From contig NZ_AMRI01000020.1 of assembly GCF_000299915.1 (NCBI RefSeq), positions 22,785 to 86,784 on the forward strand: a stretch of 64,000 nt of DNA. Direction: 5' to 3'. The stretch is from Gallaecimonas xiamenensis 3-C-1 (GTDB lineage Bacteria > Pseudomonadota > Gammaproteobacteria > Enterobacterales > Gallaecimonadaceae). The notes under the pieces were generated by a model. The model was not told the DNA's origin and did not search any database. It worked only from the letters and a program-made list of their open reading frames with translations. A program made the translations under genes and the position numbers. Shown in pieces: positions 29,902-39,987 of this stretch. The stretch's first letter is position 1, and each line of letters begins with the position of its first letter.

Positions 29902-31061
29902 TCCAACCAGGCCTGCCAGGCCAACAGCGCCAGCAGCAGCGGCCCCAGCAATGCCAGCCCCAGCAAGGGGGTTTGCGGCGTCTTTTGCAGCAACCAACCG
30001 CCACTGACCATACCCAGGCCATAGCCCAGGGTATGCAGGCTCGACAGCCTGCCCGCCACCCGGCCCTGAGCCCTGGGCCAGCGTTCACGCAATTTAACCC
30101 CATACCAGGGGCTGGTCAGCGCCAGCCCGGCCGACAGCAGCGCCAAAGGTCCCCAAAAGCCTTGTTGTGGACTGCTCCAGCCAAGCCAGGCGCCCCCCAG
30201 GCTCAGGCACAGCACCCCCAGGGCCAGCTGGCCGCTACTGCCAAGCCTTGGCACCAAACCCAACCCCACCAGGGCCGCCACCAGGGCGGCCAGGGCCAGG
30301 TAGGCCCCCATCAGGCTGGACGCCCCTTCTGGGCTTAACCCCAGGCCCTGTTGTAACAGGGGCCCGAGCAAGAACTGCACCTGGCCAAGGGCGGTGGTGA
30401 TCACCAGCGCCAACAGATAAAGGGGCAAGGCCGGGGCCCAGGGCGCCGCACTCTCCTTGGCGTCCGTCCCCTTACTTTGCAGGCGCTGTCGGCGCCAAAG
30501 GGCGGCGGCCAGCAGCATTGAGGCCAGCAGCACCAGCAGCAGGGCCAAAGGCGGCCACCACCAGGCAAAAGCCGCCACCAAAGCAGGCCCCAACAACCTG
30601 CCCAGTTGGCTAAGGGCCGACAACCGCGCCAGGGCGCCGCGCCAACGTTCCGGCGCCAGCCCTTGCAACTGCAGGTACTGGGCACTGGGGAACACCCCCG
30701 CCATAAAGAGGCTGTGCACCAGCCGCGACACCAGCAATAACCCCACCATGGCCAGGCTGCCGGGCACCATGCCCAGGGCCAGCAGCAATAAGGCCAAAGC
30801 CAGGGTAAAACCGCTGAAACTCAGCCACAGTCCCAAGGCGGCGCCACGGCGGTCCAGCCACTTTCCCCAAAGGGGGGCCATCAACATCATGCCCCACAGG
30901 CTCCCCCCCAGCAGCCAGGACCAGGCCGTCGCTCCCAGGCCACTGCGGTCCATCAGCCAGGGCAGGCAGCTTAGCAGCGCCGATTGCGCCAGGCCGGTCA
31001 ACAGCACGGCCGACGCGGGCTGCCAGCGTTCCTGCTTAGCCTTGCTAGGCATTCCCGTCAT
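29883..31061 (-). CDS. MFS transporter next to the aerobactin genes (ShiF-like position)
   Basis: A 392-residue major facilitator with twelve predicted hydrophobic segments and the MFS loop GKWLDRRGAALGLWLS after the second helix. It is divergent from iucA across a Fur-like box. Aerobactin loci of enterics carry an MFS gene (shiF) at the same place, so siderophore export is a plausible role. The claim rests on location, not on substrate-specific residues. An unusually Leu-rich sequence fits a membrane protein. Confidence 0.78.
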   Translation of the reverse strand: MTGMPSKAKQERWQPASAVLLTGLAQSALLSCLPWLMDRSGLGATAWSWLLGGSLWGMMLMAPLWGKWLDRRGAALGLWLSFSGFTLALALLLLALGMVPGSLAMVGLLLVSRLVHSLFMAGVFPSAQYLQLQGLAPERWRGALARLSALSQLGRLLGPALVAAFAWWWPPLALLLVLLASMLLAAALWRRQRLQSKGTDAKESAAPWAPALPLYLLALVITTALGQVQFLLGPLLQQGLGLSPEGASSLMGAYLALAALVAALVGLGLVPRLGSSGQLALGVLCLSLGGAWLGWSSPQQGFWGPLALLSAGLALTSPWYGVKLRERWPRAQGRVAGRLSSLHTLGYGLGMVSGGWLLQKTPQTPLLGLALLGPLLLALLAWQAWLDKKSRA

Positions 31062-31082
31062 AAAACGATAACCATTCGCAAT

Positions 31083-31097
31083 TGATAATCACTCTCA
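31083..31097. promoter_or_regulatory. Fur-like box between MFS and iucA
   Basis: TGATAATCACTCTCA matches the left half of the Fur core TGATAATnATTATCA perfectly and the right half at five of seven. It lies in the short divergent region and could repress both the MFS gene and the iuc operon in iron-rich cells. Confidence 0.65.
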
Positions 31098-31139
31098 ATG
31101 GCAATAGGCTATCACAAAATCACAGGGAGCCCAGCTGCA

Positions 31140-32807
31140 ATGACTGCATACCAACAGGCCGCCGCCAGTTGCTTTTTCAATGCCCTACTGAGGGAATGGC
31201 CACATTGGACCCTGATCAGGGCCCCCGAGCCCCAATTTGTTATCCGCCAGGGCGCCAGCCGCCTTTGCCTGCCTTGTCGGCACTTCTCCCAAAGCGGCCG
31301 CCACCTTATCGGTTATCCCTTACAGCTGGATGACAAGGCGGTGTCCTTCGACCAGGCCCTGGCCTGGCTCCTTGACCACCCCGAACTGCGCGCCCTGACC
31401 GATGCCCCTCGCTCGGACGCTTTTTTTGCCCGGGTCGGCCAGAGCACGGCCCAGCTTCGCCATAGCCTGGAGGCGGCCAAAGACAAGGGGATCTTCACCC
31501 GGGACCTGGATTTTATCGGCGCAGAGTCGGCGCTGGTGGTGGGCCACTCCATCCACCCCTGCCCCAAGGCCAGGGACGGTTTTAGCGAAACAGACAACGC
31601 CCGCTATAGCCCGGAAGGGGGCCAATCCTTCCCCCTGTGCTGGTACCAGGTGCGCCAAGAACGGCTGCACCAGAGTGCCCCGGCCGGTATAGACCGGGAC
31701 CGGCTGCTGGCAGAATTGGCCCCCCCTGTTACCGCCCAGCAGGGCTACAGCCTGCTTCCCTGCCACCCCTTCCAACACCGCCTTTGGCAGCAAGACCCTG
31801 CTCTGGCACCGCTGCTGGCCAAGGGCGACCTGATCTATCTGGGGGAAGACGACGGCCAATGGCGGGCCACCTCTTCGGTGCGGGCCATCTGGCACCCCAA
31901 GCATCCCTGGATGCTGAAGTTTTCCCTGTCGGTGCGCCTCACCAATTCCCTTCGCCACCTGCAACCGGCCGAGTTTGCCAGGGGCGCGACCCTTTGCGAG
32001 GTGCTGGCCGCCGGCCCCCTTGCCGACCTTGAGCGCCGTTACCCGGACTTTGCCCTGCTGCGCGAACCTTTGGGCCTTGGCATCCTGGATGACCAGGGCC
32101 AGTTGCTGCCGCAAACCATGGTGCTGTGGCGGGACAACCCCTTTCGCGGCCAAGGCGCCCAGCAGGTGGAAGTGCTGGCCACCCTGTTGCAGGACGACCC
32201 GGACAAGGGCCTGTCGCGCCTGGCCCAGCGCCTCTATCAGCAGGTCGATCCCCAAAACCAGGCACTGCTGTGGTTCGCCCTCTTTCTGGAAAAAGCGGTG
32301 GAGCCCCTGCTTTACGCCCAGGCCGAACACGGCCTGCTGTTCGGTGCCCACCAACAGAACATCGTGCTGGCCCTGGATCAAGGGCTGCCGGCCAAGGCCT
32401 GGTTCCGCGATTGCCAGGGCACCGGCTTTACCGGCTTGGCCCAGACCCGCTATGGCCACCTGCAGCCCGGCTTTGCCGAGGCCAGCCAGAACCTGCTGGC
32501 CGACCAAATGGGCACCAAGCTGTTCAGCTACTACCTGATCATCAACGCCACCTTCAACGTCATTTCCAGCCTGGCCGGCAGCGGCCTTGGCGCCGAAGAC
32601 GACTACCTGTGGCAGCTCAAAGCCTTCTTGAAACGCCTGAAACTGCGCAACCTCAGCGATCCCCAGGTGCTGGACTACTTGCTGACCAGCCCAGAGCTCT
32701 GGGCCAAGGGCAATTTCCGCTGCGCCTTGCAGGGCATCAATGAAAACACCATGGCCGACCCCCTGGCCCTCTATCACCCCATGGACAACCCCCTGATCGC
32801 CCTATGA
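31140..32807 (+). CDS. iucA: Aerobactin synthase subunit IucA-like (NIS synthetase)
   Basis: A 555-residue IucA/IucC-family siderophore synthetase that would couple N6-acetyl-N6-hydroxylysine to citrate with ATP. The conserved LPCHPFQHRLW and TSSVRAIWHPKHPWMLKFSLSVRLTNSLR motifs and LLFGAHQQNIVLAL near the C-terminus place it in the family. The ATG at 31140 follows AGGGAG; an upstream ATG at 31098 would lie against the Fur box and is less likely. First of four coupled genes; ends ATGA with iucB. Order and iucD identity favour aerobactin. Confidence 0.88.
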   Translation: MTAYQQAAASCFFNALLREWPHWTLIRAPEPQFVIRQGASRLCLPCRHFSQSGRHLIGYPLQLDDKAVSFDQALAWLLDHPELRALTDAPRSDAFFARVGQSTAQLRHSLEAAKDKGIFTRDLDFIGAESALVVGHSIHPCPKARDGFSETDNARYSPEGGQSFPLCWYQVRQERLHQSAPAGIDRDRLLAELAPPVTAQQGYSLLPCHPFQHRLWQQDPALAPLLAKGDLIYLGEDDGQWRATSSVRAIWHPKHPWMLKFSLSVRLTNSLRHLQPAEFARGATLCEVLAAGPLADLERRYPDFALLREPLGLGILDDQGQLLPQTMVLWRDNPFRGQGAQQVEVLATLLQDDPDKGLSRLAQRLYQQVDPQNQALLWFALFLEKAVEPLLYAQAEHGLLFGAHQQNIVLALDQGLPAKAWFRDCQGTGFTGLAQTRYGHLQPGFAEASQNLLADQMGTKLFSYYLIINATFNVISSLAGSGLGAEDDYLWQLKAFLKRLKLRNLSDPQVLDYLLTSPELWAKGNFRCALQGINENTMADPLALYHPMDNPLIAL

Positions 32808-33646
32808 CCAAGACCCTACACCTGAGCGCCCCCCTGGGCGCCACCGAGCTCGACCAACTCTTTGCCCGCCAGGACATCGACGCCCTGACCCTGGCCGCAG
32901 AGACCGCCAGCCTGCCGGCCCACCAACTGTGGCAGCCCCACCCCCAAGGTGCCCTGTTGCACCGCAGCACCTTTTACCAGTGGCGCGAGCCCTGGCTGGC
33001 CGAGACGCTGCTGCCCCTGGCGCCACAGCAGCTGACCCAGACCGGTGGCATCCGCCACCCCCTGCGCCCCCGGGACCCTACAGGGGTGCTCTACCAGCGC
33101 TTTATCCCAAGCCTGGAGCGGCAGCTGACCCTGCGCCTGGTGGATATCAATGAGGACGGTGAGCGCTTTCACCGCTGGCAAAACGACCCCAGGGTGGCGG
33201 CCTTCTGGGAGTACCCTTTTGGCCGTGACGCCCTGGACCAATACCTGGCCGAGCGCCTGGCCGATCCCCATTGCACCCCCCTTATCGGCTGCTTTGACGG
33301 CGTCCCCTTTGGCTACTTCGAATGCTACTGGGTGCGGGAAGACCGGCTGGGGCCTTATTGTGACGCCGGCCTTTTCGACCAGGGTTTTCACTGCCTGGTA
33401 GGGGAACTGGACTTCCTGGGCCGGGACAACACCCAGGCCTGGCTCAATGGCCTGAGCCATTTTCTGTTCCTGCGCGAGCCGCGCTGCCAGACCCTGTTTG
33501 GCGAGCCCAGGGCCGACAACACCGCCATGCTCAAATACCTGCAATGGACCAGTTGGCAAAAGCGCCACGAGTTTGACTTCCCCCACAAGCGCGCCGCCCT
33601 GTTGAGCTGCGACAGGGAAAGCTTTTTCCTGGAGACCCGGCTATGA
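32804..33646 (+). CDS. iucB: N6-hydroxylysine O-acetyltransferase-like (IucB)
   Basis: A 280-residue GNAT-fold acyltransferase of the IucB/AlcB type. The C-terminal domain has LVDINEDGERFHRWQNDPRVAAFWEYPFG and RLGPYCDAGLFDQGFHCLVGEL, the pattern of siderophore hydroxylysine/hydroxyornithine acetyltransferases; the N-terminal part is less conserved. It would acetylate N6-hydroxylysine made by IucD. ATGA overlaps link it to iucA and iucC. It is shorter than E. coli IucB (315). Confidence 0.87.
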   Translation: MTKTLHLSAPLGATELDQLFARQDIDALTLAAETASLPAHQLWQPHPQGALLHRSTFYQWREPWLAETLLPLAPQQLTQTGGIRHPLRPRDPTGVLYQRFIPSLERQLTLRLVDINEDGERFHRWQNDPRVAAFWEYPFGRDALDQYLAERLADPHCTPLIGCFDGVPFGYFECYWVREDRLGPYCDAGLFDQGFHCLVGELDFLGRDNTQAWLNGLSHFLFLREPRCQTLFGEPRADNTAMLKYLQWTSWQKRHEFDFPHKRAALLSCDRESFFLETRL

Positions 33647-35361
33647 GCCACCTATTGGAGGCTGGCCGCCAGCTGCTGGCCAAGGCCCTGGCCGAGTCCT
33701 GTTTTGAAGGCAGCCTGGTCGCCGAACCTTTGGGCCAGGGCCAGTTTCAGATAAGGCTGCAAAGCGGCCACTGCTACCGCTTTAGCGCCCGCCAAAGCCC
33801 CTGGGATTTTCTGCTGATAGACCCGGCCAGCATCACCCGTGGCGGCAAGAGCGCCGCCAGCCCCCAACAGTGGCTGCTGGACGCCCAGGCCGAGCTGGCG
33901 CTGAGCGACATCACCCTTGGCAACCTGCTGGCCGAGCTGCAAAACACCCTCTACAGCGACGCTAACACCCTGGCCCGGCAACGTGACTGGCCGGTGCGCC
34001 GCCTGGCCGAGCTGGACGGGGTAGCCATTCAAGGGCTGCTGGCAGGCCACCCCAAGATCCTCGCCAGCAAGGGCCGGGTCGGTTGGGGCCAGGAGGCCTT
34101 GGCCCAATACAGCCCTGAGGGGGACCAGGATTTTGCCCTGCGTTGGCTGGCCATAAGTAAGGACTGCGCCCAGGCCGGCATCAGCGCCGGCCAGCCCTGG
34201 CCTGCCCTTTGGCGCCAGGCCCTTGGGGACAACGAATGGGCGACCATTAGCCAGCGCTTGGGGGCGGATTGGCAAAGCCAGTACTGGCTGCTGCCGGTGC
34301 ATCCCTGGCAATGGCAACAGCACATTGCCCTGCAATATGCCGAGTTGCTGGCCAGTGGCGCCCTGGTGGACCTTGGCCCCATGGCCGCCCGCTACCGGGC
34401 CCAGCTGTCGGTGCGCACCTTGAGCGGCCCGGGGGACTATGACCTCAAGCTGCCCCTGACGGTGCTCAATACCTCCTGCTACCGGGGCATACCGGGCCAA
34501 TACATAGGGGTGGGCCCGGCCCTGTCGGATTGGCTGGCACAGATAACCTGGCACGACAGCGAACTCAAACACCTGTTGGTGCAGCGGGAGCTGGCCGGTA
34601 TTCATGTGCCCCACCCCTGGCAGCGCCAGGTCAAGGGCAGCCCCTATCGCTACCAGGAGATGCTGGGGGCGGTCTGGCGCGACAGCCTGGAAGCGCGCCT
34701 CAAACCCGGCCAGCAAAGCCGGTTGATGGCCAGCCTGATGCACAAGGACACCAGCGGCCAAAGCCTGGTGGCCGAGCATGTGCGCCGCTCCGGGCTCAGC
34801 CCCCAGGACTGGCTGACGGCCCTGTTCGAGGTCACTGTGGTGCCCCTTTACCACCTGATGTGCCGTTACGGGGTGGGGCTGGTGGCCCATGGCCAGAACA
34901 TTGCCCTGGTGCTGGACAACCATAGGCCGGTGGCCGCCGCCATCAAGGACTTTCACGGCGACCTGCGGCTCTGGGAAGAACCCAAGGCCAAAGCGGCAGG
35001 GCTGGACCCGGCAGTAAGCCAGGTGCTGACCAAGCTGCCGGCCCATTACCTTATTCACGACCTGGTCACCGGCCACCTGGTCACCACCTTGCGCTTTATC
35101 TCGCCCCTTTTTGAGCAGGATCTGGGCCTGGATGAGCGCCAGTTCTATGCCCTGCTGGCCCAGGCCCTGCGCCGCTACCAAGCCAGGCAACCGGCCCTGG
35201 CACCGGCCTTTGCCGCCTTCGACCTCTTTACCCCCGAGCTGCTGCGGGTGTGCCTGAACAAGGTGCGCTACCGCCTCGGCTACGACGACAGCGCCGAGCG
35301 GCCCTTGCCGGCCCTCGGCCACCCCCTTGCCAACCCCCTTTTACATGGAGAACAGTCATGA
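33643..35361 (+). CDS. iucC: Aerobactin synthase IucC-like (NIS synthetase)
   Basis: A 572-residue second IucA/IucC-family synthetase, which in aerobactin synthesis adds the second acetyl-hydroxylysine to citrate. LLPVHPWQWQQHIALQYAELLASGALVDLGP and AQLSVRTLSGPGDYDLKLPLTVLNTSCYRGIPG are the family core motifs, with VAHGQNIALVLDN near the C-terminus. It is coupled at both ends by ATGA. Two different NIS synthetases in one operon are needed for aerobactin-type assembly. Confidence 0.9.
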   Translation: MSHLLEAGRQLLAKALAESCFEGSLVAEPLGQGQFQIRLQSGHCYRFSARQSPWDFLLIDPASITRGGKSAASPQQWLLDAQAELALSDITLGNLLAELQNTLYSDANTLARQRDWPVRRLAELDGVAIQGLLAGHPKILASKGRVGWGQEALAQYSPEGDQDFALRWLAISKDCAQAGISAGQPWPALWRQALGDNEWATISQRLGADWQSQYWLLPVHPWQWQQHIALQYAELLASGALVDLGPMAARYRAQLSVRTLSGPGDYDLKLPLTVLNTSCYRGIPGQYIGVGPALSDWLAQITWHDSELKHLLVQRELAGIHVPHPWQRQVKGSPYRYQEMLGAVWRDSLEARLKPGQQSRLMASLMHKDTSGQSLVAEHVRRSGLSPQDWLTALFEVTVVPLYHLMCRYGVGLVAHGQNIALVLDNHRPVAAAIKDFHGDLRLWEEPKAKAAGLDPAVSQVLTKLPAHYLIHDLVTGHLVTTLRFISPLFEQDLGLDERQFYALLAQALRRYQARQPALAPAFAAFDLFTPELLRVCLNKVRYRLGYDDSAERPLPALGHPLANPLLHGEQS

Positions 35362-36662
35362 CAGCCCCCCTGGACCTGGCCGGCATCGGTGTTGGCCCCT
35401 TTAACCTGAGCATTGCCGCCCTGCTGGCCAGCCACCGCCAGCCCGGCATCAACAGCGCCTTTTTCGACGCCAAGCCCCAGTTCGATTGGCACCCCGGCAT
35501 GCTGCTGCCCGGAGTCAGGTTGCAGACCTCTTTCCTCAAGGATCTGGTCACCGGGGTGGCGCCCCAAAGCCCCTACAGCTTCCTGCAGTTCCTGGTCAGC
35601 CATGGGCGCTTCTACCAGTTCCTGGCCGCCGAGCTGCCGGCTATCAGCCGCGCCGAATACGGCCAGTACCTGGCCTGGGTGGCCGGGCAGCTGGACAACC
35701 TGCATTTTGGCCAGGAACTGGCGGCCCTGGATTTTGACGGCCGCCATTTCCAGCTGCACTTCAAAGCGGGGGGCCCGCCGGTGGCGGCCCGCCATATCTG
35801 CCTTGGCACCGGCAAGCCTCCCCATATTCCCCCCTGCTGCCAGCCGTTTTTGGGGGACAACTGCTTTCACGCCATCGGCATAGCCCGGCGCCAGTTGGAT
35901 GTGCGGGGTAAAAGGGTGGTGGTGCTGGGGGGCGGCCAGTCCGGGGCCGAGGTGTTCGAGGCGCTGCTGGACGGCCACTGGGGCCAGGCCAAGGCCCTGC
36001 ACTGGGTGTCTCGGCGCAGCAATTTCGCGCCCCTGGACGAAACCCCCTTCGCCAACGAGGTGTTCACCCCGCAATACATGGCGGCCTTTTTCGACCTGCC
36101 GGACGCCACCAAGGCCCGCACCCTGGCGGACCAGAAGCTGGCCTCCGACGGCATTTCCCCGGACAGCCTCAAGGCCCTCTACCAGAAACTCTACGAGGGC
36201 AAGGTTCTGGGCCAGTTGCCGCCCTTGAGCCTGCGCCCAGGGCGCCACTTGCAGGCCATGCACCAGGGCCAGGGCTACCGCTTGGTGCTGGAAAACCAAC
36301 TGGACGGCAAGACCGAAGAGCTGGAGGCAGATCTGGTGATCCTCGCCACCGGCTTTAACCAGGCCCTGCCCGCTTACCTGGCGCCCTTGCAGCACAAACT
36401 GGTGCTGGACGCCCAGGGCCAGCTGAGCCTGGACCGCCACTTCCAAGCCCGCTGGACCGGCCCCGAGACCAACCGCATCTACGCGGTCAACGCCGGGCGC
36501 TTTAGCCACGGCATTGCCGAGCCGCAAATGAGCCTGATGTGCTGGCGTTCGGCCAGCATCATCAACCATTTGGCCGGCCAGCCCCTCTTTGCCACCGACC
36601 AGAAGCTGGATCTGGTCAACTGGCGCCAGGACGGCCCCGATCCACTGGCCCTGGCCGTATAA
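35358..36662 (+). CDS. iucD: L-lysine N6-monooxygenase (IucD)
   Basis: The 434-residue FAD/NADPH enzyme hydroxylates lysine at N6, starting siderophore synthesis. LAGIGVGPFNLSIAALLASH binds FAD, FDWHPGMLLPGVRLQTSFLKDLVT and VVVLGGGQSGAEVFEALL are hallmark stretches, and TGFNQALPAYL and HGIAEPQMSLMCWRSA close the fold. Compared with E. coli IucD the match is clear along the length. The start overlaps iucC by ATGA. A terminator follows, so the operon ends here with no receptor gene. Confidence 0.93.
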   Translation: MTAPLDLAGIGVGPFNLSIAALLASHRQPGINSAFFDAKPQFDWHPGMLLPGVRLQTSFLKDLVTGVAPQSPYSFLQFLVSHGRFYQFLAAELPAISRAEYGQYLAWVAGQLDNLHFGQELAALDFDGRHFQLHFKAGGPPVAARHICLGTGKPPHIPPCCQPFLGDNCFHAIGIARRQLDVRGKRVVVLGGGQSGAEVFEALLDGHWGQAKALHWVSRRSNFAPLDETPFANEVFTPQYMAAFFDLPDATKARTLADQKLASDGISPDSLKALYQKLYEGKVLGQLPPLSLRPGRHLQAMHQGQGYRLVLENQLDGKTEELEADLVILATGFNQALPAYLAPLQHKLVLDAQGQLSLDRHFQARWTGPETNRIYAVNAGRFSHGIAEPQMSLMCWRSASIINHLAGQPLFATDQKLDLVNWRQDGPDPLALAV

Positions 36663-36680
36663 GGGCCCAACCGCCAATTT

Positions 36681-36704
36681 ACCGCGCGCAAGCGCGGTTT
36701 TTTT
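36681..36704 (+). terminator. Rho-independent terminator after iucD
   Basis: ACCGCGC/GCGCGGT stem followed by seven T residues, 19 bases beyond the iucD stop. Confidence 0.85.
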
Positions 36705-36753
36705 ATGGCGGCGGATCTGCTCCAATGCCAAGACCCCATTTGAAGGAGGGATC

Positions 36754-38331
36754 ATGCATAACAAGACTCTTGCCGCCCTGCTGCTGGCCGGCTTCAGTGC
36801 CGGCGCCCTGGCCGCCAAACCCACCCTGGACATGGACGCTTACCGCCAAGCGGTCAAGACCCTGGCCAGCGACGACTTCGAAGGCCGGGCCCCGCTCAGC
36901 GCCGGCGAAACCAAGACCATCAACTACCTCAAGGCCGAATTTGCCAAAGCGGGCCTTAGCGCCGGCTATAACGGCCAGTATTTCCAGCCGGTGGAGATGG
37001 GTTCCATTACCGCCAACCAGGACATGACGCTGCGCATCGGCGACATGGCGTTCAAGCCGGGCAGCGAGTTTGTGGCCCGCACCCAGAAATTTGCCCCCCA
37101 GACCGCCCTTAAAGACTCGGAGCTGGTGTTTGTGGGTTACGGCATCCACGCCCCCGAGGCGGGCTGGGACGACTACGCCGGGGTCGACGTCAAAGGCAAA
37201 ACGGTGATCGTGCTGGTCAACGACCCGGGCTTTGCCACCCAGGACCCCAAGGTCTTTCGCGGCAACACCATGACCTACTACGGCCGCTGGACCTACAAAT
37301 ACGAAGAGGCCATCCGCCAAGGGGCGGCCGGTGCCCTTATCGTCCATGAAACGGCGCCTGCCGCCTACCCCTGGGGCGTAGTGGAGTCCGGCGCCGTGGG
37401 TGAGCGTTTCACCCTGGTGGACGACACCGACAACGCCCATGAGCTGGACGTCATGGGCTGGCTGCAAAAGGCCAGCGCCGAGCAGATCCTCAAGGCCGCC
37501 GGCCAGGATTACGCCCGCCTCAAGGCCGCTGCCGCCAAGCCGGGCTTCAAGGCGGTGGACCTGGGTCTCAAAGCCAACCTCAAGGTCAACAACACCCTCA
37601 AGAAGGCCACCTCCCACAACGTGGTGGGCCTTATCAAGGGCAGCAAGTACCCGGACGAGTACCTGGTGGTTTCCGCCCATTGGGACCACTTGGGCCGTAA
37701 CCCCAACCTGGAAGGCGACCAGATCTTCAACGGCGCCGTGGACAACGCCACCGGCGCCGCTGCGCTTATAAGCCTGGCCCAGGCCTTCAAGGCGCACCGC
37801 CCCGAGCGTTCGGTGCTGTTTGTTGCCTTCACCGGCGAGGAACAGGGCCTGCTGGGTGCCAAGGCCTTTGCCGCCGCGCCCCCTGTGCCCACCCGCCAGA
37901 TGGTGGCCCTGCTGAACATGGACGGCATGAACGTCTCCGGCAAAGTGGACTACGCCCTGCTGTTTGGCCGTGGCCAAAACAGCCTGGAGCAATACCTGAC
38001 CGAAGGCGCCAAGGCCCAGCAGCGCGGCATCAAGGACGATCCCAAACCCCAGGACGGCTACTACTTCCGTTCCGACCACTTCGCCCTGGCCCACAAGGGC
38101 GTACCCGGCCTGCTCTTTATGAGCCTGGGTGCCAACAGCCCGGATTACATCGCCCACCGCTACCACAAGCCCAGCGACGAGTATTCCGACAGCTGGGACC
38201 TGAGCGGCACCGAGGCCGACTTGCAGCTGATCTTCGGCATTGCCGACAAGCTGGCCAACAGCCGCGACTGGCCCAAGTGGTACCCCGGTTCCGAGTTCAA
38301 GGCGGCCCGGGACCAGGACCAACAGCACTAA
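36754..38331 (+). CDS. Secreted M28 family zinc aminopeptidase with PA domain
   Basis: A 525-residue M28 aminopeptidase. It has a signal peptide (MHNKTLAALLLAGFSAGALA), a protease-associated insert (about residues 115-250, ELVFVGYGIHAPEAGWDDYAGVDVKGK) and the M28 metal site: H309 and D311 (SAHWDHLG), D330 (NGAVDNATGAA), E362/E363 (FTGEEQGLLG), D390 (LLNMDGMN) and H442 (FRSDHFALAH). It removes N-terminal residues from peptides outside the cytoplasm. A strong AAGGAGG precedes the ATG. It is the first gene after the iuc terminator and separately transcribed. Confidence 0.92.
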   Translation: MHNKTLAALLLAGFSAGALAAKPTLDMDAYRQAVKTLASDDFEGRAPLSAGETKTINYLKAEFAKAGLSAGYNGQYFQPVEMGSITANQDMTLRIGDMAFKPGSEFVARTQKFAPQTALKDSELVFVGYGIHAPEAGWDDYAGVDVKGKTVIVLVNDPGFATQDPKVFRGNTMTYYGRWTYKYEEAIRQGAAGALIVHETAPAAYPWGVVESGAVGERFTLVDDTDNAHELDVMGWLQKASAEQILKAAGQDYARLKAAAAKPGFKAVDLGLKANLKVNNTLKKATSHNVVGLIKGSKYPDEYLVVSAHWDHLGRNPNLEGDQIFNGAVDNATGAAALISLAQAFKAHRPERSVLFVAFTGEEQGLLGAKAFAAAPPVPTRQMVALLNMDGMNVSGKVDYALLFGRGQNSLEQYLTEGAKAQQRGIKDDPKPQDGYYFRSDHFALAHKGVPGLLFMSLGANSPDYIAHRYHKPSDEYSDSWDLSGTEADLQLIFGIADKLANSRDWPKWYPGSEFKAARDQDQQH

Positions 38332-38336
38332 ATTAC

Positions 38337-38361
38337 AAAGCCCTGTATCGCAGGGCTTTTT
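38337..38361 (+). terminator. Rho-independent terminator
   Basis: AAAGCCCTG/CAGGGCTTT stem followed by T residues after the M28 peptidase gene. Confidence 0.8.
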
Positions 38362-38433
38362 CTTGGGGCATTCAGGCTGGGGCCATGGGTCCAGCGCCAT
38401 AGTGACCGGCGCAGTCGTTGTTAAGGAGCCCTT

Positions 38434-39987
38434 ATGAAGTCCTTGTTGCCCGCCCTGGCACTGGCCGCCCCCCTGCTTAGCGCCGGGGCCCTTGCCGACC
38501 CCTTCAGTTTTGCCCAGCTCAAGGGCCAGGCCCGCGCCCTGGCCGGCCAGGACTACCAGGCCCCTGCAAACACCCTGCCCAAGGCCCTGGCCAAACTGGA
38601 CTGGGACCAACACCAGGCCATCAGCTTCAAACACAGGGCGGCCCTGTGGCAGGACCTGCCCAGCCACTTTCGCGCCGAGTTTTTCCACCTGGGCATGTAT
38701 GCCCGCACCCCGGTGCGGCTCTTTGAAGTGGTGGACGGCAGCGCCAAAGAGATTTCCTACAACAGCCGCTTCTTTGACTACGGCAAGTCCGGCCTGAACG
38801 GTAAAAAGCTGCCCGCCGACCTGGGCTTTGCCGGCTTTCGCCTGCACGGCCAGACCGACTGGCAGCGGGATCTGGTGTCCTTCCTTGGCGCCAGTTATTT
38901 TCGGGCGGTGGGCTCGAGCATGCAGTACGGCCTGTCGGCCAGGGGCCTGGCGGTAGACACCGCCCTGCCCCGCCCGGAAGAGTTTCCCCGCTTTACCCGC
39001 TTTTACCTGGTCAGGCCCCAGGGCCAGGACGACAGCGCCGAACTCTACGCCCTGCTCGACTCCCCCAGCATCAGCGGCGCCTACCACTTCGTCATCACCC
39101 CGGGAGAGCCCACCCTGATGCGGGTGGATGCCGCCCTCTATCCCCGCAAGGCCATAGAACGCCTGGGCATAGCGCCTTTGACCAGCATGTACCAGGTGGG
39201 AGAAAACGACAGGCGCGCCGGTTGGGACTGGCGCCCGGAGATCCACGACTCCGACGGCCTGGCCCTGTGGCGCGGTAACGGCGAGTGGCTGTGGCGGCCC
39301 CTGGCCAACCCCGCCAGCCTGCGCTTCAACAGTTTCCTGGACCAATCCCCCAAGGGCTTTGGCCTGATGCAACGGGACCGCAACTTTGACCATTACCAGG
39401 ACGACGGCGTCTTCTACGACAAACGCCCCAGCCTCTGGGTCGAACCCCTGGGGGATTGGGGCAAGGGGGCCGTGGCCCTCACCGAGATCCCCACCCAGGA
39501 TGAGACCTTCGACAACATCGTCGCCTTCTGGCAGCCGGCCAAACCGGTGCAGCCCGGCCAGGAACTGCTTTACAGCTACAACCTTTACTGGGGCAACCAG
39601 GGGCCGGTGCGGCCACCCCTGGCCACGGTCAGCGCCACCCGCAGCGGCATGGGCGGCGTGGTGGGCCAGCAGCGCCAGCATTACAGCCACCGCTTCGTGG
39701 TGGATTTCAAAGGGGATGTCTTCAAGATGCTGGGCCAGGACCCGGGCCTTGAGGCCAGGGTCAGCGCCTCGGCCGGCAAGGTGGAGCTGGTGTCGGTCAG
39801 GCCCATTGCCGGCCACGACGGCTACCGGGCCCGCTTCGACCTGGTGCCGCCGGCAGGGCAGGCACCTATCGATCTGCGTCTTTACCTAGCCAAGGGCAGT
39901 AAGGCCCTCAGTGAAACCTGGATCTATCAATGGACGCCGCCGGCGGACGGGGACCGGAGCCTGAGCGCCCCTAACCTTCGCCAATAA
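38434..39987 (+). CDS. Periplasmic glucan biosynthesis protein (OpgG/OpgD family)
   Basis: The 517-residue protein belongs to the MdoG/OpgG-OpgD family needed for osmoregulated periplasmic beta-glucan structure. A signal peptide (about 21 residues) is followed by [57 protein letters not shown] and [28 protein letters not shown]. An opgH glucosyltransferase gene is not adjacent, unlike in E. coli mdoGH. It may be OpgD or OpgG; motifs do not separate them. The last 17 bases overlap the convergent mntH gene. Confidence 0.9.
   Translation: MKSLLPALALAAPLLSAGALADPFSFAQLKGQARALAGQDYQAPANTLPKALAKLDWDQHQAISFKHRAALWQDLPSHFRAEFFHLGMYARTPVRLFEVVDGSAKEISYNSRFFDYGKSGLNGKKLPADLGFAGFRLHGQTDWQRDLVSFLGASYFRAVGSSMQYGLSARGLAVDTALPRPEEFPRFTRFYLVRPQGQDDSAELYALLDSPSISGAYHFVITPGEPTLMRVDAALYPRKAIERLGIAPLTSMYQVGENDRRAGWDWRPEIHDSDGLALWRGNGEWLWRPLANPASLRFNSFLDQSPKGFGLMQRDRNFDHYQDDGVFYDKRPSLWVEPLGDWGKGAVALTEIPTQDETFDNIVAFWQPAKPVQPGQELLYSYNLYWGNQGPVRPPLATVSATRSGMGGVVGQQRQHYSHRFVVDFKGDVFKMLGQDPGLEARVSASAGKVELVSVRPIAGHDGYRARFDLVPPAGQAPIDLRLYLAKGSKALSETWIYQWTPPADGDRSLSAPNLRQ

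Noticed and set aside
36703..39816. A 1037-codon open frame on the minus strand, opposite the M28 and OpgG-like genes
   Set aside because: It is antisense to two clear genes with conserved motifs, and long antisense frames are common in high-GC DNA with GC3-biased codons.
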